Source: Absidia repens
Lineage: Eukaryota > Mucoromycota > Mucoromycetes > Mucorales > Cunninghamellaceae
NCBI GenBank assembly: GCA_002105175.1
Contig: MCGE01000031.1
Coordinates: 372,001 to 436,000, forward strand
DNA: 64,000 bases
Reading direction: 5' to 3'
The notes under the pieces are model-generated. The model was not told the origin of the DNA. It made no database searches and saw only the letters and a list, made by a program, of their open reading frames with translations. Of this stretch, positions 48,780 to 60,630 are shown one piece after another. The first letter of the stretch is position 1. Each line of letters begins with the position of its first letter. A program made the position numbers and the translations under genes.

Positions 48780-50660
48780 ATACGGCAAGTGAATTAGTGA
48801 ATCTGACAATGACATTATACTTGATTGTTCAAGGATTATCACCTGCATTCAGGGGTGCGTTGGCTGATCTCTGGGGTCGACGACCAGTGTTTCTCTTAAC
48901 GGGATTGATCTATTGTCTCTCTTGTATTGGCTCAGCGATATCGACTACCTATGACTTGTTATTGTTTTTGCTGATGGTGCAATTGTTTTCTGCTAGTTGT
49001 CTTACAGCAGTTAGAGCTGATATGGTATCCGACATTGCACAACCTTCAAAGTAAACAACGAGAAAGGTATGACTGACCACACAACAAAAAACCAAATCGA
49101 CTGAACTAACCCATTTTTTATGTTTATCTTCCATAGATGCGCCGGTTACTATGGGTTTTACACTATGGGGAAGCTCTTAGGTAATTATTTGAAATTGAAA
49201 GGTGAGGGGTGGATTTTTATGAACCAAGTTCCCAACGTTTTGCTTTTGTCCTCTTTCATTAGGTCGTGTGCTAGGTACATTCTCGAATTTCCCTGCCGTC
49301 TCTGTTTTTTTTTTCTTTGTATCCCCTGACAGTTTTCATCGTATAGATCCTATTATTGGTGTGATTGTGGCTGGTACCATAGGATAAAGGTAAGAATATG
49401 GCCAGAGAAAAATGACACGTATAGTATGGCACTCAACCTTTTTTTTTATTTTTATTATTGCCACATGGATATTTGGGATCTTGTTGATACTTGGTACGAA
49501 CTCCCCTCTTCTATATTTCTTTGTTTCTGAAGCGCTTTGATCTCTAGTAGGCAAGGAAGTGGTTAAGCTAAACCGACCCCTTCTCAATGGATTCAACACC
49601 ATCGACAACGACCAAAAGCAGACGACACCCCAGCCTCATCACTGACTTCCAAGTCCCGCTTCCTTGAAATACTCAACTTTAGGACATTCTACTTCAAATG
49701 GATGTTTTCATGGGTCTGGTCTTTGCTGGTTTATTATTCAGTGGTTTTTACTCCTTTTTTTTCTCGACGACGCTCTTGTTTAAAGAACATCATGAATTGA
49801 CGACTCTTCAAATTGGATTTTGTTTTATTCCCCAAGGCGTAGGATGTATTATGGAACCAATTGGTTTCTGGCATGATATTGAATTTACCATTTTATCGTG
49901 GCTCTACGACAATATGAAAAGGATCATGGTGGAATGCCTATTGACCGTGCACGTATTTCGATTTCCTTTCCGATCTATCTCACTCGCTTATACCCGACTT
50001 GGCCATTTTCTATTTTGGGATAATGTGTAACACTTGCTTATCGCTGGCTTATTCATTTGGCGATACCTCTTTTAACCCAACTCATTGGTAAGATGGCGAA
50101 AAAAAACAAAACAAAAAGATACATATGACTTGCACAAACTCTGATGGAAACTTTTTTTTTTTAGTGGCATTCTGCGTGATGCTTTTATTTAACGCCATCC
50201 AAACATAACTCGTTGATTTATTTCCAGGTCGTAGTGCATCTGCCACTGCATCCAATAACCTTACTCGATGTCTACTAGGGTAAGTGCTCAGTGAATCTGA
50301 GTGTGGCAAATTAGAAGAATAGGATGTAGTGCAGTTCTAAACTCTTTATTTATTTATGTACTAGCGCCGTCACAACGGTTTGTGTTGACCCAGGGATTCA
50401 ATACATTGGCGCTGGATGGTTTTTTATGGTAGGAAACAAAGTGGGGCAATAGGTGTTATCGTACTGACAGGTTTTCTATTTATTGAAGATACTTAGTCTT
50501 ATAATTCTGATATCCAATGTACTCTACCTGTTTTTATTGAAAATTGGACATAAATACCGAGCAAGGCGATACGAAATGGAATGTTCTAGTGGGGCATTGG
50601 ACCAAAAAGGATGCGTGATGGGAATCAAGCGTAGTTTAGATATAGTAGTGTTATTGTAGT
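48780..50660 (+). pseudogene. MFS drug:H+ antiporter (DHA1/QDR-like) pseudogene
   Basis: Decayed copy of a 12-TM transporter. A first block (48797-49051) is well preserved, with NLTMTLYLIVQGLSPAFRG and the MFS motif A GALADLWGRRP, then VRADMVSDIAQPS; a spliced second block gives GYYGFYTMGKLLG, and a third GRVLG. A stop follows VAGTIG (49385) where the family has a Trp. Later blocks lie in different frames: KEVVKLNRPLLNGF (49554), DVFMGLVFAGLLFSGFY (49701), TLQIGFCFIPQGVGC, GGMPIDRARISISFPIYLTR (frameshifted), AFCVMLLFNAIQT followed by a stop, SASATASNNLTRCLLG, and CVDPGIQYIGAGWFF near 50385. At least two stops and two or more frameshifts rule out a functional protein. No first TM segment was found on the 5' side, so that end may be truncated. 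Confidence 0.85.
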
Positions 50661-51236
50661 TAGTTTATTAGTTGGTTAATATATGCTTCACTCTTGTGTG
50701 CATTTGTTTTACATATTCTTTATCAAAAAAATAAATAAATGTGATCACATATGTATAGTCTTCATGCAATAGAAATGAATCGTGAATCTGGCATCTATAT
50801 TTGTATGTTTATATTATGTATATATATATCTAACAAAGAGCCGCATCCTTGGGTTCATGTACATTTTCAATAAAAACCATAAAAAAAAAAAAAAATCAAT
50901 CCATCAATGGCATTAAGATTGAAAAATCAAAGTCAATTTTTTATTTTGAATATTGCAAAAAACAAATATTGAGGGGGTAGACAATACTGATACTAAATAG
51001 AAATAATAATAATAATAATAATGAAGATGATGATGGCAATGATAATGAGTTGATATAATCAGTTGAAGGGAGGGATATAATATGATAAAAAGGCATAGGA
51101 GTATATGACGAGGGGGGTGGCATTGGTAATGTGGAGGAATATTTTTCTCTTTTTTTTTCATTGGTATGGGTTAAAAGGATAGTATATACAATAATAACAA
51201 ATAATGGATTACGATCATGATAATAGTAATAATTTT
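50661..51236. other. 3' region between MFS pseudogene and bHLH gene
   Basis: AT-rich spacer; (AAT)n at 51003-51023, A15 near 50880. Small open frames are of low complexity. Nothing else is seen. Confidence 0.5.
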
Positions 51237-52807
51237 TCAACGGAATTGGGGTAAAGGGTGGGATTGGAAGTTGGCAGTAATGGCGGGACGACTTGTTAAC
51301 CGATGTGGAAGACCTTGAGTATTGGTGTAATTCACTGGTATAACTGCATGTTGATGTTGTGATAAGAATAAATTGGGGTGTTGTTGATGACTATATGCTT
51401 GATCTTCTTTTATCATAGCGTCTATATAAAACAAAAACAAAATAACCATATAAAGATGAGTCACCTTCCTTTTTTTTCACACGATGCCCTTTTGTTTTTG
51501 TTTTTTTTTTGCCACTCACTGTTAAAGTCACACGCTTTCATGTCCACATCCTCTTCACTTGCTGTATGAATGTATGATGGATGACTATATTGATGATGCT
51601 GATGGGTTGGTGGTATTGATGGTGTTTCCGTGGTAGCCATAGTACCATTCGTAAAAAGTCCAGGATTATCAAAATTGGGTATAGGTGGTGTTGGTGAAGT
51701 TGTTGCATGATCTGCGGCATATGATAAAGAGGCGGCGGGGTGACTAAATGTTGAAGTTTGTTGAGACCAAAAAGTATTGCTGGTCGGCTGATGCCAAACT
51801 TCGGAAGAGAATGAAGATAAAGAAGGAGCATGTCTTATAGAAGAAGGATGTTGGTGTGGGGTTGATTTTGTCAAACTTTCCGGCGTAGCAGATTGACGAT
51901 GACGACGGGGTACTTGTTGTTGTTGTTGCTGAGGTTTTCGAGAAGTGGTGGGCATGGTGGTATGAAGTTGTTGATTATTACTATTTGGATCCAGAGTGAA
52001 ACCATTTTGTGGTTTTTGCTGATGAGTAGTAGATAGAGATTGTGGTGTTGACGTAGTTGGAGGTGGTGAAGAGGCACCAGAAGAAAGGGATGATGTAGAT
52101 GAAGCTTGGGTTAAAGGGAGAGATGTTGTGGGTAAAGGTGGTGTTGAGTTGGATGGAGCAAATACTGAAGGAGAAGTCGACCGAATACTAACTTGATCGT
52201 CTGAGTCGTCCATAGCATCACTATTCGCATCTTGCCCTGTCGTCAAATGAGTCAATTGCTTCAATAATTGTCTGTTGGTATGGCGAAGGTCCTTGATTTC
52301 ATGCCGATAACGATCTTCCTTTTGTATCGCATCTTTCACTACAACAAGGAAAGAAAGAGGTGAGTTACCATGAAACCTATATAATTGATCCCAAGAATAC
52401 CCCATCTGCATCCTTTCCCTTTTTTTGTGCCGATAAAAAAAGACCATATTCTATTTTAGAATCTCAAGGTACTTACCGAATTCTAGAGTTCTTTCAATAA
52501 TGGTTCCTTTGGATGGTCTTGTATCATGTTGAAGATTTGGCAGAAGATGAGCTAATTGTTGAAACCTAGTATTGAGACCTTCTCTTCGAGCACGTTCGAT
52601 AGCATTGTGTTCCGCTCGTTTTTCGGCTTTGGATTGTGCCCTAGATAAACAAATAAATTCAAAACGGATAGGTAAGACGAAATAAAGCACAAAAGTAAGT
52701 TATCCTTTTTTTGTAAATGAGGTTACCTTCGGTTAGTGCCACCCGAAGAAGATGTGGAGTCACGTCGGTGGTCATACATCACTATATAAATATAATTATG
52801 TAGTTAA

Positions 52808-52838
<31 letters not shown>

Positions 52839-52895
52839 AAACAACAACATAGAAGAAAGGTAGTCAGTATTAAGGTACTTTATTCATATTTCATT

Positions 52896-52927
<32 letters not shown>

Positions 52928-53134
52928 ACCTTGCTGAGGATGTGATTGTTGCTGCTGTTGAAGAACGAGAGCTTGGTGATGTTGTAACATTTGATGGAAT
53001 TGTTCGTTATTAGTTGAAGAGACTTCTGATGCAAACTGAAGGTCAAATAATTGCTGAGAAGGGGCAGTATTTGAAGAGTTGGTGTAATAAGATGTATTGG
53101 ATGTCGAGGTTGGCAGAGATGTAAAGGAGTCCAT
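51237..53134 (-). CDS. bHLH-leucine zipper transcription factor
   Basis: Five exons give about 500 residues from ATG 53134 (MDSFTSLPTSTSNTSYYTN). The first exon is Ser/Thr/Gln-rich. A short exon (VMYDHRRDSTSSSGGTNRR) leads to the bHLH: EKRAEHNAIERARREGLNT, then RFQQLAHLLPNLQHDTRPSK and GTIIERTLEFVKDAIQ, continuing into a Leu-rich helix (RHEIKDLRHTNRQLLKQLTHL). The basic region has the His, Glu and Arg of CACGTG-binding (class B) proteins such as Max. The remainder is Ser/Thr/Pro/Gln-rich and disordered. Nuclear. The last exon is joined at a phase-matched GTGAGT donor to NAMIKEDQAY. No orthologue can be named with confidence. Confidence 0.88.
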
Positions 53135-54571
53135 TATCCTAGTGTGCAAGAAAAAAAAAGTAGGAGAAAAATGTCGGTGGTCAAAAAAAGAAAAGGTGAA
53201 AAAAAAAGAGTTAAGAAAAAAGGAAAGAGGAGAGAGAAATGAGGGAAGCGGAGGACAATGAAATTTATTATTTTTTTTTTGCCCTCAACTATTCCCAATG
53301 GCAACACAAAAGTCATGGGTCCAGCTTTTGCACACCACAGAAATAGCTAATTTCATATCGGTGGAAAGCATGTTAAGATAAAAGTACAATGGAGTGAAAT
53401 GACATAGATCTTATTATCATTTACTTGCGCATCAAAATCACGATTTGATCACTTATCGAACTGTACCTGAGGGATGATCCCCTTTTTTTTAAGTGTCGTT
53501 TAAAAGTATTATCCTAAAAGTCAAGTGGATCAAAAAAAAAAAAAAGGAGAAGAGAAGAAAGGTGTTAACCTTAACTAGAGAAGCCGACCACCAAAAGGTT
53601 GTACAACGTTCGTTAACAAGAGTCGGGACACTGTAATCGATACAAGTCAGTAAATTCCCATCATGTCGATATTTGAATTTACGCTCGAGCCAAATGTAGG
53701 CATGAATTTATTTGGTTTTCTAAATGTCGGTGTTCAAATACAGCGTCTATCTAATCTCAGTTATAAAGGATGGTGATGTCCTTATTTCCTTATATTAGTA
53801 TACATCCTCTTTTCAAACTAATGCAAGAGTTATACCCGTTATTCCCTTTTCTGACATAGAGCGAGTAACCACAAGAAGAATCATGGGTACAATGCCACTA
53901 GAACAACCAGGCAGACTTAGTGCAACGTCAATTCTCAGAGCCCTTTTGCGTCTATTGTCGATCCATTACCCTTCCTGTCCAGTATCGTATAGCCAAAACC
54001 TTTTTTTTTTTCACACAGCTACCATCATCACTATAGCAATTTCTATCCCATGATGGTCAATATTATTGTCCAATCAAATGATGATATTATTTACATATTC
54101 CACACCGCATTACGCATCACCCTAAGTATCTTATACACACTAATACCCATTCAATACCAGCCATCCCATTTCATATTATTATTCCAAAGTCATTGTTAAT
54201 TAGTCATAAATAAATATTGGTTTGTTTTTTATTGATATTCAAGTCAAAAGAGCAAAGAATGGGAAAAAGTATCCATACAAATTCCACCATTCCAGGTTCA
54301 AGAGTGGTATGGGAAAAAAAAAAAAGTCAAAGAAAGCAATTAATATAGGGGCGGGAGGGAGAAGAGAGAGGGAAATGCATGCAGTGTAAAAAAAAAAAAA
54401 GAGGTATGCAGAATAAAATAAAAAAGCCTAAAAACTAGTAAGAGAAAAAAAAAGTCAAATAATGAACATAAAGGATGCAGATAAATATAAAAAGGAGGTT
54501 GATGATGACAATAGGGGAAGGGAGACGGGGAAGAAGAGATAAACTATAGTAGTAATACTAATCTACACCTT
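53135..54571. other. Upstream region of bHLH gene / 3' of C2H2 gene
   Basis: About 1.4 kb with no supported coding sequence on either strand. It holds the bHLH promoter (polypurine on the + strand at 53150-53250, so pyrimidine-rich on the gene strand) and the C2H2 gene 3' end. The stretch from 53600 to 54240 shows nothing recognisable. Confidence 0.5.
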
Positions 54572-55753
54572 TTACATATAAGAGGGCATACAGTTGCTGA
54601 ATGAAGAAGTTGATGAAGGAGATGATAAAGAGGCGTTGGACGATGCTGAGGGAGAAAGATTGCTGCTGCTATTGGTGCTGCTCGCCAATTTTTCCTTGCT
54701 AGTGTGACGATGAATACGAATATGCTGGTTCAAGTTGTCAGATCGAGAAATCGTTTGGAGCATGATTGATAGGGACATTCAAAAGCTATAAATAAATAAA
54801 AATTAATAATTCTGTGACTACTGGCCATACACACTTTCAAGACTCTTACGTTTTTCCAAAGTATGAATAGATCGAATATGACGTTTCAAATGTTCAGAAC
54901 GTTTGAAGACCTTTCCGCAGTCATCATGCTTGCAGGTAAACATTTTGGACCCAATGGTTGGATTGCTGGAGACGCGGCGACCTCTTGATCTGCATTGCTT
55001 CACCTTCCCGGATTTTGTAAGCTTAACTTGAGACTGAGCTTGGCTAGTTGGTGGGGACATTGATGAGTTGGAGGAACGAGAAGATAAAGAATCCAAACGA
55101 TCACGAGGCATCAGACCAGCGGTGTTCACGCCACCCGAAGGAGAAGGGGAAGAATCAATAAGGGGCATCATTTCAGAACCACTTCCGTTGAGACCCATTG
55201 GCGAGGAAGGACAAGTAGCTTGATAATCAAACATGGAAGGCATCAAAGTAGACATTACATCACCAGCTGAGTAAGACATGGACCTCTGCTGTTGTTGTTG
55301 GAAGTGAGGGTGGTTGATTGCAGTGACAGCTGAAGAGTAGCCCAATGAGGAAGGAGGAAGGATAGATCCATTATTATTATTATTGGAGTGGGGTTGAAGA
55401 TAATCAGTTGGCAACATGTACGACGATGGCTGTTGTTGATGTTGTTGTTGATAGTAGGTCGCTTGTTCAATCATACTCATGCGTCGCTTTTGTTCGTCCA
55501 ATGGATGTTGCTGAGGATGAAGGTGTTGATACTGATGTTGCTGTTGCTGGAAAATATAATCTTCGTAATCATTGGAAGGAGAAGGGGTTTGCTGTTCATA
55601 ATCCGAAAGACTGGATTCGCTGTTGTTGGAGAGCAAGTCAGCATAGCTAAACCGACGCATATAATCCATTCCATTAGATAGTTCCAAGTTGTTGCAAAGA
55701 CCTTCAGCACCGTCAAAAGTTGGGGTTTGGATATCGTTGTAGGGTGAGTACAT
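54572..55753 (-). CDS. C2H2 zinc finger factor, Msn2/4-like, frameshifted second finger
   Basis: Two exons (55753-54850 and 54785-54572; 64-nt intron). Exon 1 encodes a Ser/Gln/Asn/Pro-rich region, a basic stretch (KSGKVKQCRSRGRRVSS) and the first finger: FTCKHDDCGKVFKRSEHLKR followed by HIRSIH. Exon 2 opens FECPYQSCSKRF, the first half of finger two, but then the frame is lost: continuing gives LDLTT and a stop, while a 1-nt shift gives SRSDNLNQHIRIH, the correct second half, and a Ser-rich tail to 54572. The missing base is in a short run (+ strand GAGAAATCG, 54746-54754). The two-finger RSEHLKRH/RSDNLNQH pair is typical of Msn2/4-type stress factors binding AGGGG. Either the gene is broken or the assembly has an indel. 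Confidence 0.85.
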
Positions 55754-57299
55754 GTTGAAAGTGTAGAGATTCTAAAATGGACAAAAAAGATTAATCATTA
55801 AGAAATAAAAAAAAGGCGATAAAAGTATAATTAACTTACCAAATGAGAGAAAGAGATATGTAAACTTTTGGTAATTTTCTTTGTCAAAAAGAAAATGAAT
55901 GTGGTGTATATATATATAAATTAGAAGTGGGAACTAGTTTATATTTTTTTGAGGGAGTAATAAAAGGAAAGGGAATCAATCAACAATGTATATTGAAGGA
56001 AAGTAATAAAGTGAATGAATGTGAGTGAGTGTAGAAAGAAAGAAAAAGAGTAATAAAGAAAAGAAGAAGACGGAAAAAGAAATCGTTTGATTTCTTTTTA
56101 TATCCTGTAAAATTTAAAATCCCGACCCTCACAAGTTGTTTCTGTGTATAGCCAACCTTCATTTCATTCTCTTTTTGCATAAATGATAGACTAATCAACA
56201 ATTTCATTATCCATCATGGTAATAAAGCACGGGTAAAATACTAAAACAAGTATAATCAGTGCTAATTATCCGGATCATCCTACCCGAATCCTTCAAAAGA
56301 GAGAAGAAGAGAAAATGAAAAAAGGGGGGCTAATCAAGAGACCTGAAAGAATAGGGGGAAAGAACGTAACTCATCATCACCATCATAAACGTACTCATCA
56401 TACATAAAAAAAAAAAAAAAAAAAAAAAAAACTCGACATGAATTACCATTTATATCTGAAGGATCGTCTTAATATTTGATTTTCCAAACTATCATTCTCA
56501 TTCTTTTCATTCACCCACCAGTAAGCGGCTGGTTTTTTAAAAATAGAAGGGTAGGAGCGTGAGGATAGAAATATCATAAAAAAAAAAAAAAAAGCTTCAC
56601 ATGAACCTATCATTTTTCTTTGACAAGCATAAACCCTGTTGAATAACAATCAATTTATAGAATTGACATCTCTTTGAACATACTATATGACTTACTTTAC
56701 ACACAATAAAAAATACATTTTCTGTTTATTTCATAAATACAGGCAATAGTGTACATAAACTATCTCGATCAATATTAGATTATTCATTATTATTGAAACA
56801 ATCATGCTAAATATACTTATAGTTTACTGTTTATGTGGCTTTAATAAACTGTAACAAAGTTATTTATCATTCAGGGGGAGGAGGATGATAAGATTCCCTT
56901 TCTTATCCATTTGATTTCATGCGCCATTTATCCAAGTTCATTTTTTTAATATTTTGAATCACCGACACGCTTCACCAAGAGGGGGGGTGATGATATCAAG
57001 AGAAATAATAACAATAATAATAATAAAAAGTCAAAATGACAGTTGACTAGTAAAATACAAGAAGAATAGGAGTCATTTAGCGCTTTTTATTATTATTATT
57101 CTGAATACGATAACGAGTCGATAAAAACTGACGACAAGAGAAAACAAAAACGGGGGGGGGAGGGCAAAGATTTATCATGGTATGTATCAGCACTTGCCTT
57201 TTTTTTTTTTACGTAGAAAAGAAAGATATCATCGTGAAACAATGAGTACTAATGTTTCTCCTACCAGGCCTAAAAAAGACGGGATGTGGTCTTGGCCAT

Positions 57300-57332
<33 letters not shown>

Positions 57333-57651
57333 GGATCAAGGGCAAAAATAGAACGAAAAAATCCGTTCCCCATATTCGTCTTGGCACAATGTGAACACAG
57401 ACCTTTTTCATCAATTCATGCTGCAATGCATAATCATCATGTTTGGAAGTGATCGCTACTACGAATGCATAAATGTTAAAACATAACGATCGGTTTACAT
57501 ATTTGCTGAGTCTAATCATATCATACATATCATACGCAAAAAAAAGTCGTGATAAAAAGAAGAGTCATGCTTTATTGAAAACCATAATTGTATAAATAAA
57601 TAAACTATAAGTCAAATAAGAGCTATATAGACAAACTAAAACACACTAACG
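55754..57651. other. Long upstream region of the C2H2 factor
   Basis: Roughly 1.9 kb. On the C2H2 gene side there are four AGGGG motifs on the + strand (56323, 56353, 56873, 56980). An A-run lies at 56406-56430 and another, of about 30 nt, at 57301-57330. No gene is supported; an ORF at 57182-57394 runs through the poly(A) and is not convincing. The 57550-57651 part is the LMBRD1-like 3' side. Confidence 0.5.
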
Positions 57652-59872
57652 TTAACTAATACTACGATGGTCTTGCGAACTAGAAGCGGATAGGAGTCCC
57701 TGATGTTCCAAGTCCTCCACGACATCATTGCCATCCACATTGCTCCGAGGTTGCCGGAATCCTGCCACCAACGATCCAATAAAAAACATCCCAATAAATG
57801 CCCATTGATAATAATAAAAGACAAGCCCAAGGAAAGGAGTATCGACCAATACACGGTCAATCAAAATAGAAGACATGGTTGGCGTACATAATTCTAAATC
57901 ATAAATAAATGAAATAACTTTGTCAATATAATATTATCATGTAGCCTATGATATGCAATGCGATGGTGGTAATTTTCTTAATAAATTCATTTTTTTTTAT
58001 TGTCCTTACCAGTAGGTGCTTTCAAATCACAAGGGATAATATATTCATTTCGATCAATGCAATCACGTTGTTCCCTTATCGTAGTGTAGTTGCACTATAT
58101 AAAGTTTATATATATATATATATATATATATAATCACCAGTCAGTAATATACAACAAAAACCTGGATTCCTGTCCAATTGCCTCTATCCCCTCCCTCTCC
58201 TTCCTAATGATTTTCTTACATAAACCTGACTTCCAAAATGGGCATATCCAGGAGCAACGGTGGAAGTCAACGTGTAATTCAAAGCCAGAAGACTCAGCGT
58301 CAACATCATAGCCGTCACTAAGAGTCCTTGTGGTGTTGTGCCTCTTCTTCGTATACAATAAAGATTCATCCATAAAACCCGGACGCCGATATTAACAAGC
58401 CCTGATATGGTTGCCAAAAAATAGTAGAAGATCAATAACACCATAAGCACATAATCCAATGGGAACCACTAAAAAAAAAAAAAAGGATAAATCAAGTTAG
58501 TACGATATCATGTTTCTCTCCCCTAGGTTGCTTCTGAACCCTCTCCTTAAAATCGGTCACGTTTCTTACTTTGGATAGATTGACAAAGGTAAAGTTGATT
58601 GGGTTGAACAGGGCAGTTTGACTAATAATATATCCACATTGTCGGCCACAAACAGAAGAAGAAACCTTGTCTATGCTATTGGGATCAAAAAAAAAAAAAA
58701 AAAAAAAAAAGTCAGCAAGGTCAGTTTCCATATTCAGAATTGTTTGTTACTTGCATTGTCAAAAGCATGGATATTACGATAATCCAACTAAACACAAAAC
58801 AAATCACTCCAATAGCCACCTACATTATCGAAAGAGAGAATGAAAGACAGAACGCAATAAGTAGAGTATGCGTTTTCTTTTCTAAATCATCCATATAGTT
58901 CTTATACTTACTTTAAACGGGCGGAGGAAGGTCAATACCTTTTGCCAAACATTCTTCTTATCTTCTTCGATACCCCTTAACCGTCGTGCCAGAATCCTAA
59001 AATACAAATGAAAAACAAAGTTTTCAAAACATTTTCATTATGCATTACTGGCACATTTTTTTTCTTTCTCGTTTTCTTATTTTCATTGTGCGTTTTCGGC
59101 TTACCTTTCTTCGTCCTCCAGATTTTGCATTTTGCGATAATCACGTGTAGTAATCACCTTGTTGTTTCCAGCATACTTTGCTTCAAGTTCTCTTTGTCGT
59201 TCACGTACAATCAACAATTGATTCTCCACATTTTCATTTTCAAGATCCAATTTTTTCCTGCCTTTGATCAAAGCCATGGGAAAAAGAGATAGTCCAGGCG
59301 CCTAATACAATAAGATTCAACAGGTAGTAAGGGTGCATGAGGAGGAGGGTTGATAAATATTAATGCGTATTTTTGGGATTTCTTCCACATCAAGCCTACT
59401 TTACCGTATATCCAATCAAGATGAGCATACCAAGAAAGGCTAAACAAGCAATCACAAAGGCAATAGTTTTTTCGCCATCTAGAACGAGAGAAGTGTTAGT
59501 GTTGCGTAAACTACACTGCCCCAGTCAATTTCCATTTTTATTTTCTTTTTATTTTCCAACTTGCTTGATTCGATAAGGATTTTCTTGAAATAATCGAGAT
59601 CTAGTTGAGGAGGAGGAGGCCGATTTGGCTTGAGAAACAAGGCAAACAAAAACAAAACGCTGAAAATAGCCACAAAGAAGGAGGTATACTTGAAAGCAGT
59701 ACGGATACGGTCACGACGAGACTGGTCTACCTCATCCCTTTCTTCATAATAAAAATAGACAAATGGAATCAAAAAGAAGCAGAAGAAGCCAACCAGAAAA
59801 TAGTGGCCTACAAAAATAGTAACTATGTCAACACAAGCACTGCATGTATCCATGTTGATCCCTGCGTATTTT

Positions 59873-59908
<36 letters not shown>

Positions 59909-60289
59909 CAACTTACCATAATACATCCACTGCAAAACAAACATAATATTTTCAATTTTATCCGGGGTTGCCCATTTTTTCTTTAAGCCTGTCAGCGGGT
60001 CAACTGTGGAAGAAACAAGGAAGATATCAATAGGTAAAAGTGCCAAACACGAAAGGGAGAGTCCCACAGCCAAAATAGTGGTAGTGGTGCTCAATACATC
60101 CCGGTCATGTTTATCTTGATAATACCGCGTGAATCCTATACTAAAGACGAATAAGATCTTGTAGTGTATAACACAGAATAAGTGTAAGTAAGAAGCATCG
60201 TGGATGGCATCGATTGATTCAAGTATTTTTTTCCTTACTGCAGAAACAACGCCGTATAGTGTCCAAGCAACACCAACCACAGCAGACAT
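57652..60289 (-). CDS. LMBRD1-like lysosomal/vacuolar membrane protein
   Basis: About ten exons give roughly 550 residues, starting MSAVVGVAWTLYGVVSA and joined by an 81-nt intron to ILFVFSIGFTRYYQDKHDRD. Multiple TM helices follow, with LSCLALLPIDIFLVSSTVD, VDIVTIFVGHYFLVGFFCFF, IPFVYFYYEERDEVDQSRR, TAFKYTSFFVAIFSVLFLFA and a cytosolic charged loop (ALIKGRKKLDLENENVENQL ... ERQRELEAKYAG). C-terminal TM blocks include YVLMVLLIFYYFLATISGLV and GLVFYYYQWAFIGMFFIGSL, before an acidic and Ser-rich tail. The order matches the LMBRD1 family (lysosomal cobalamin export factor in animals). Function in the fungus is inferred. Splicing is consistent, though some inner exon edges are approximate. Confidence 0.88.
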
Positions 60290-60630
60290 TGTAAATAATG
60301 GTAAGTGATATATAAAAACAAAAATGTAAAAGTGTACACAATTCAAACTAGGTAGAAGAATGAGTTCAAAGAAAAAAAAAAAAAAAAAAAAGAGTCGCTG
60401 CGTAAAAAATGTGTCAACCGTATCATGCGCTGGGGTCGGGGAATCAATCCATTTTTTGTGTGGTAAAGGTGTATATAATGTTTTTTGTTTTATTGTTTAA
60501 ATACATCAAAAGAATCAAAATATGGGTAGGTGGTTTTTTTCTGTAATCTATACTAGTAATGAAGGGTGTAAGGAAGAATAAGGGACTATGTATCTAGAGA
60601 GTAAAAGGGAGGGTGGGGGATGTAAAGGAT
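60290..60630. other. MRP51-LMBRD1 spacer
   Basis: Both genes lie on the minus strand. The spacer holds the LMBRD1-like promoter and the MRP51 3' UTR. An A22 run is near 60370-60391. Nothing else. Confidence 0.5.

Noticed and set aside
55388..55681. Plus-strand ORFs opposite the C2H2 factor
   Set aside because: They mirror the Gln/Asn-rich coding region on the minus strand and have no family signal.
57182..57394. Plus-strand ORF MSTNVSPTRPKKDGMW... followed by a long Lys run
   Set aside because: The Lys run is a 30-nt poly(A), nothing downstream supports a protein, and no splice sites rescue it.
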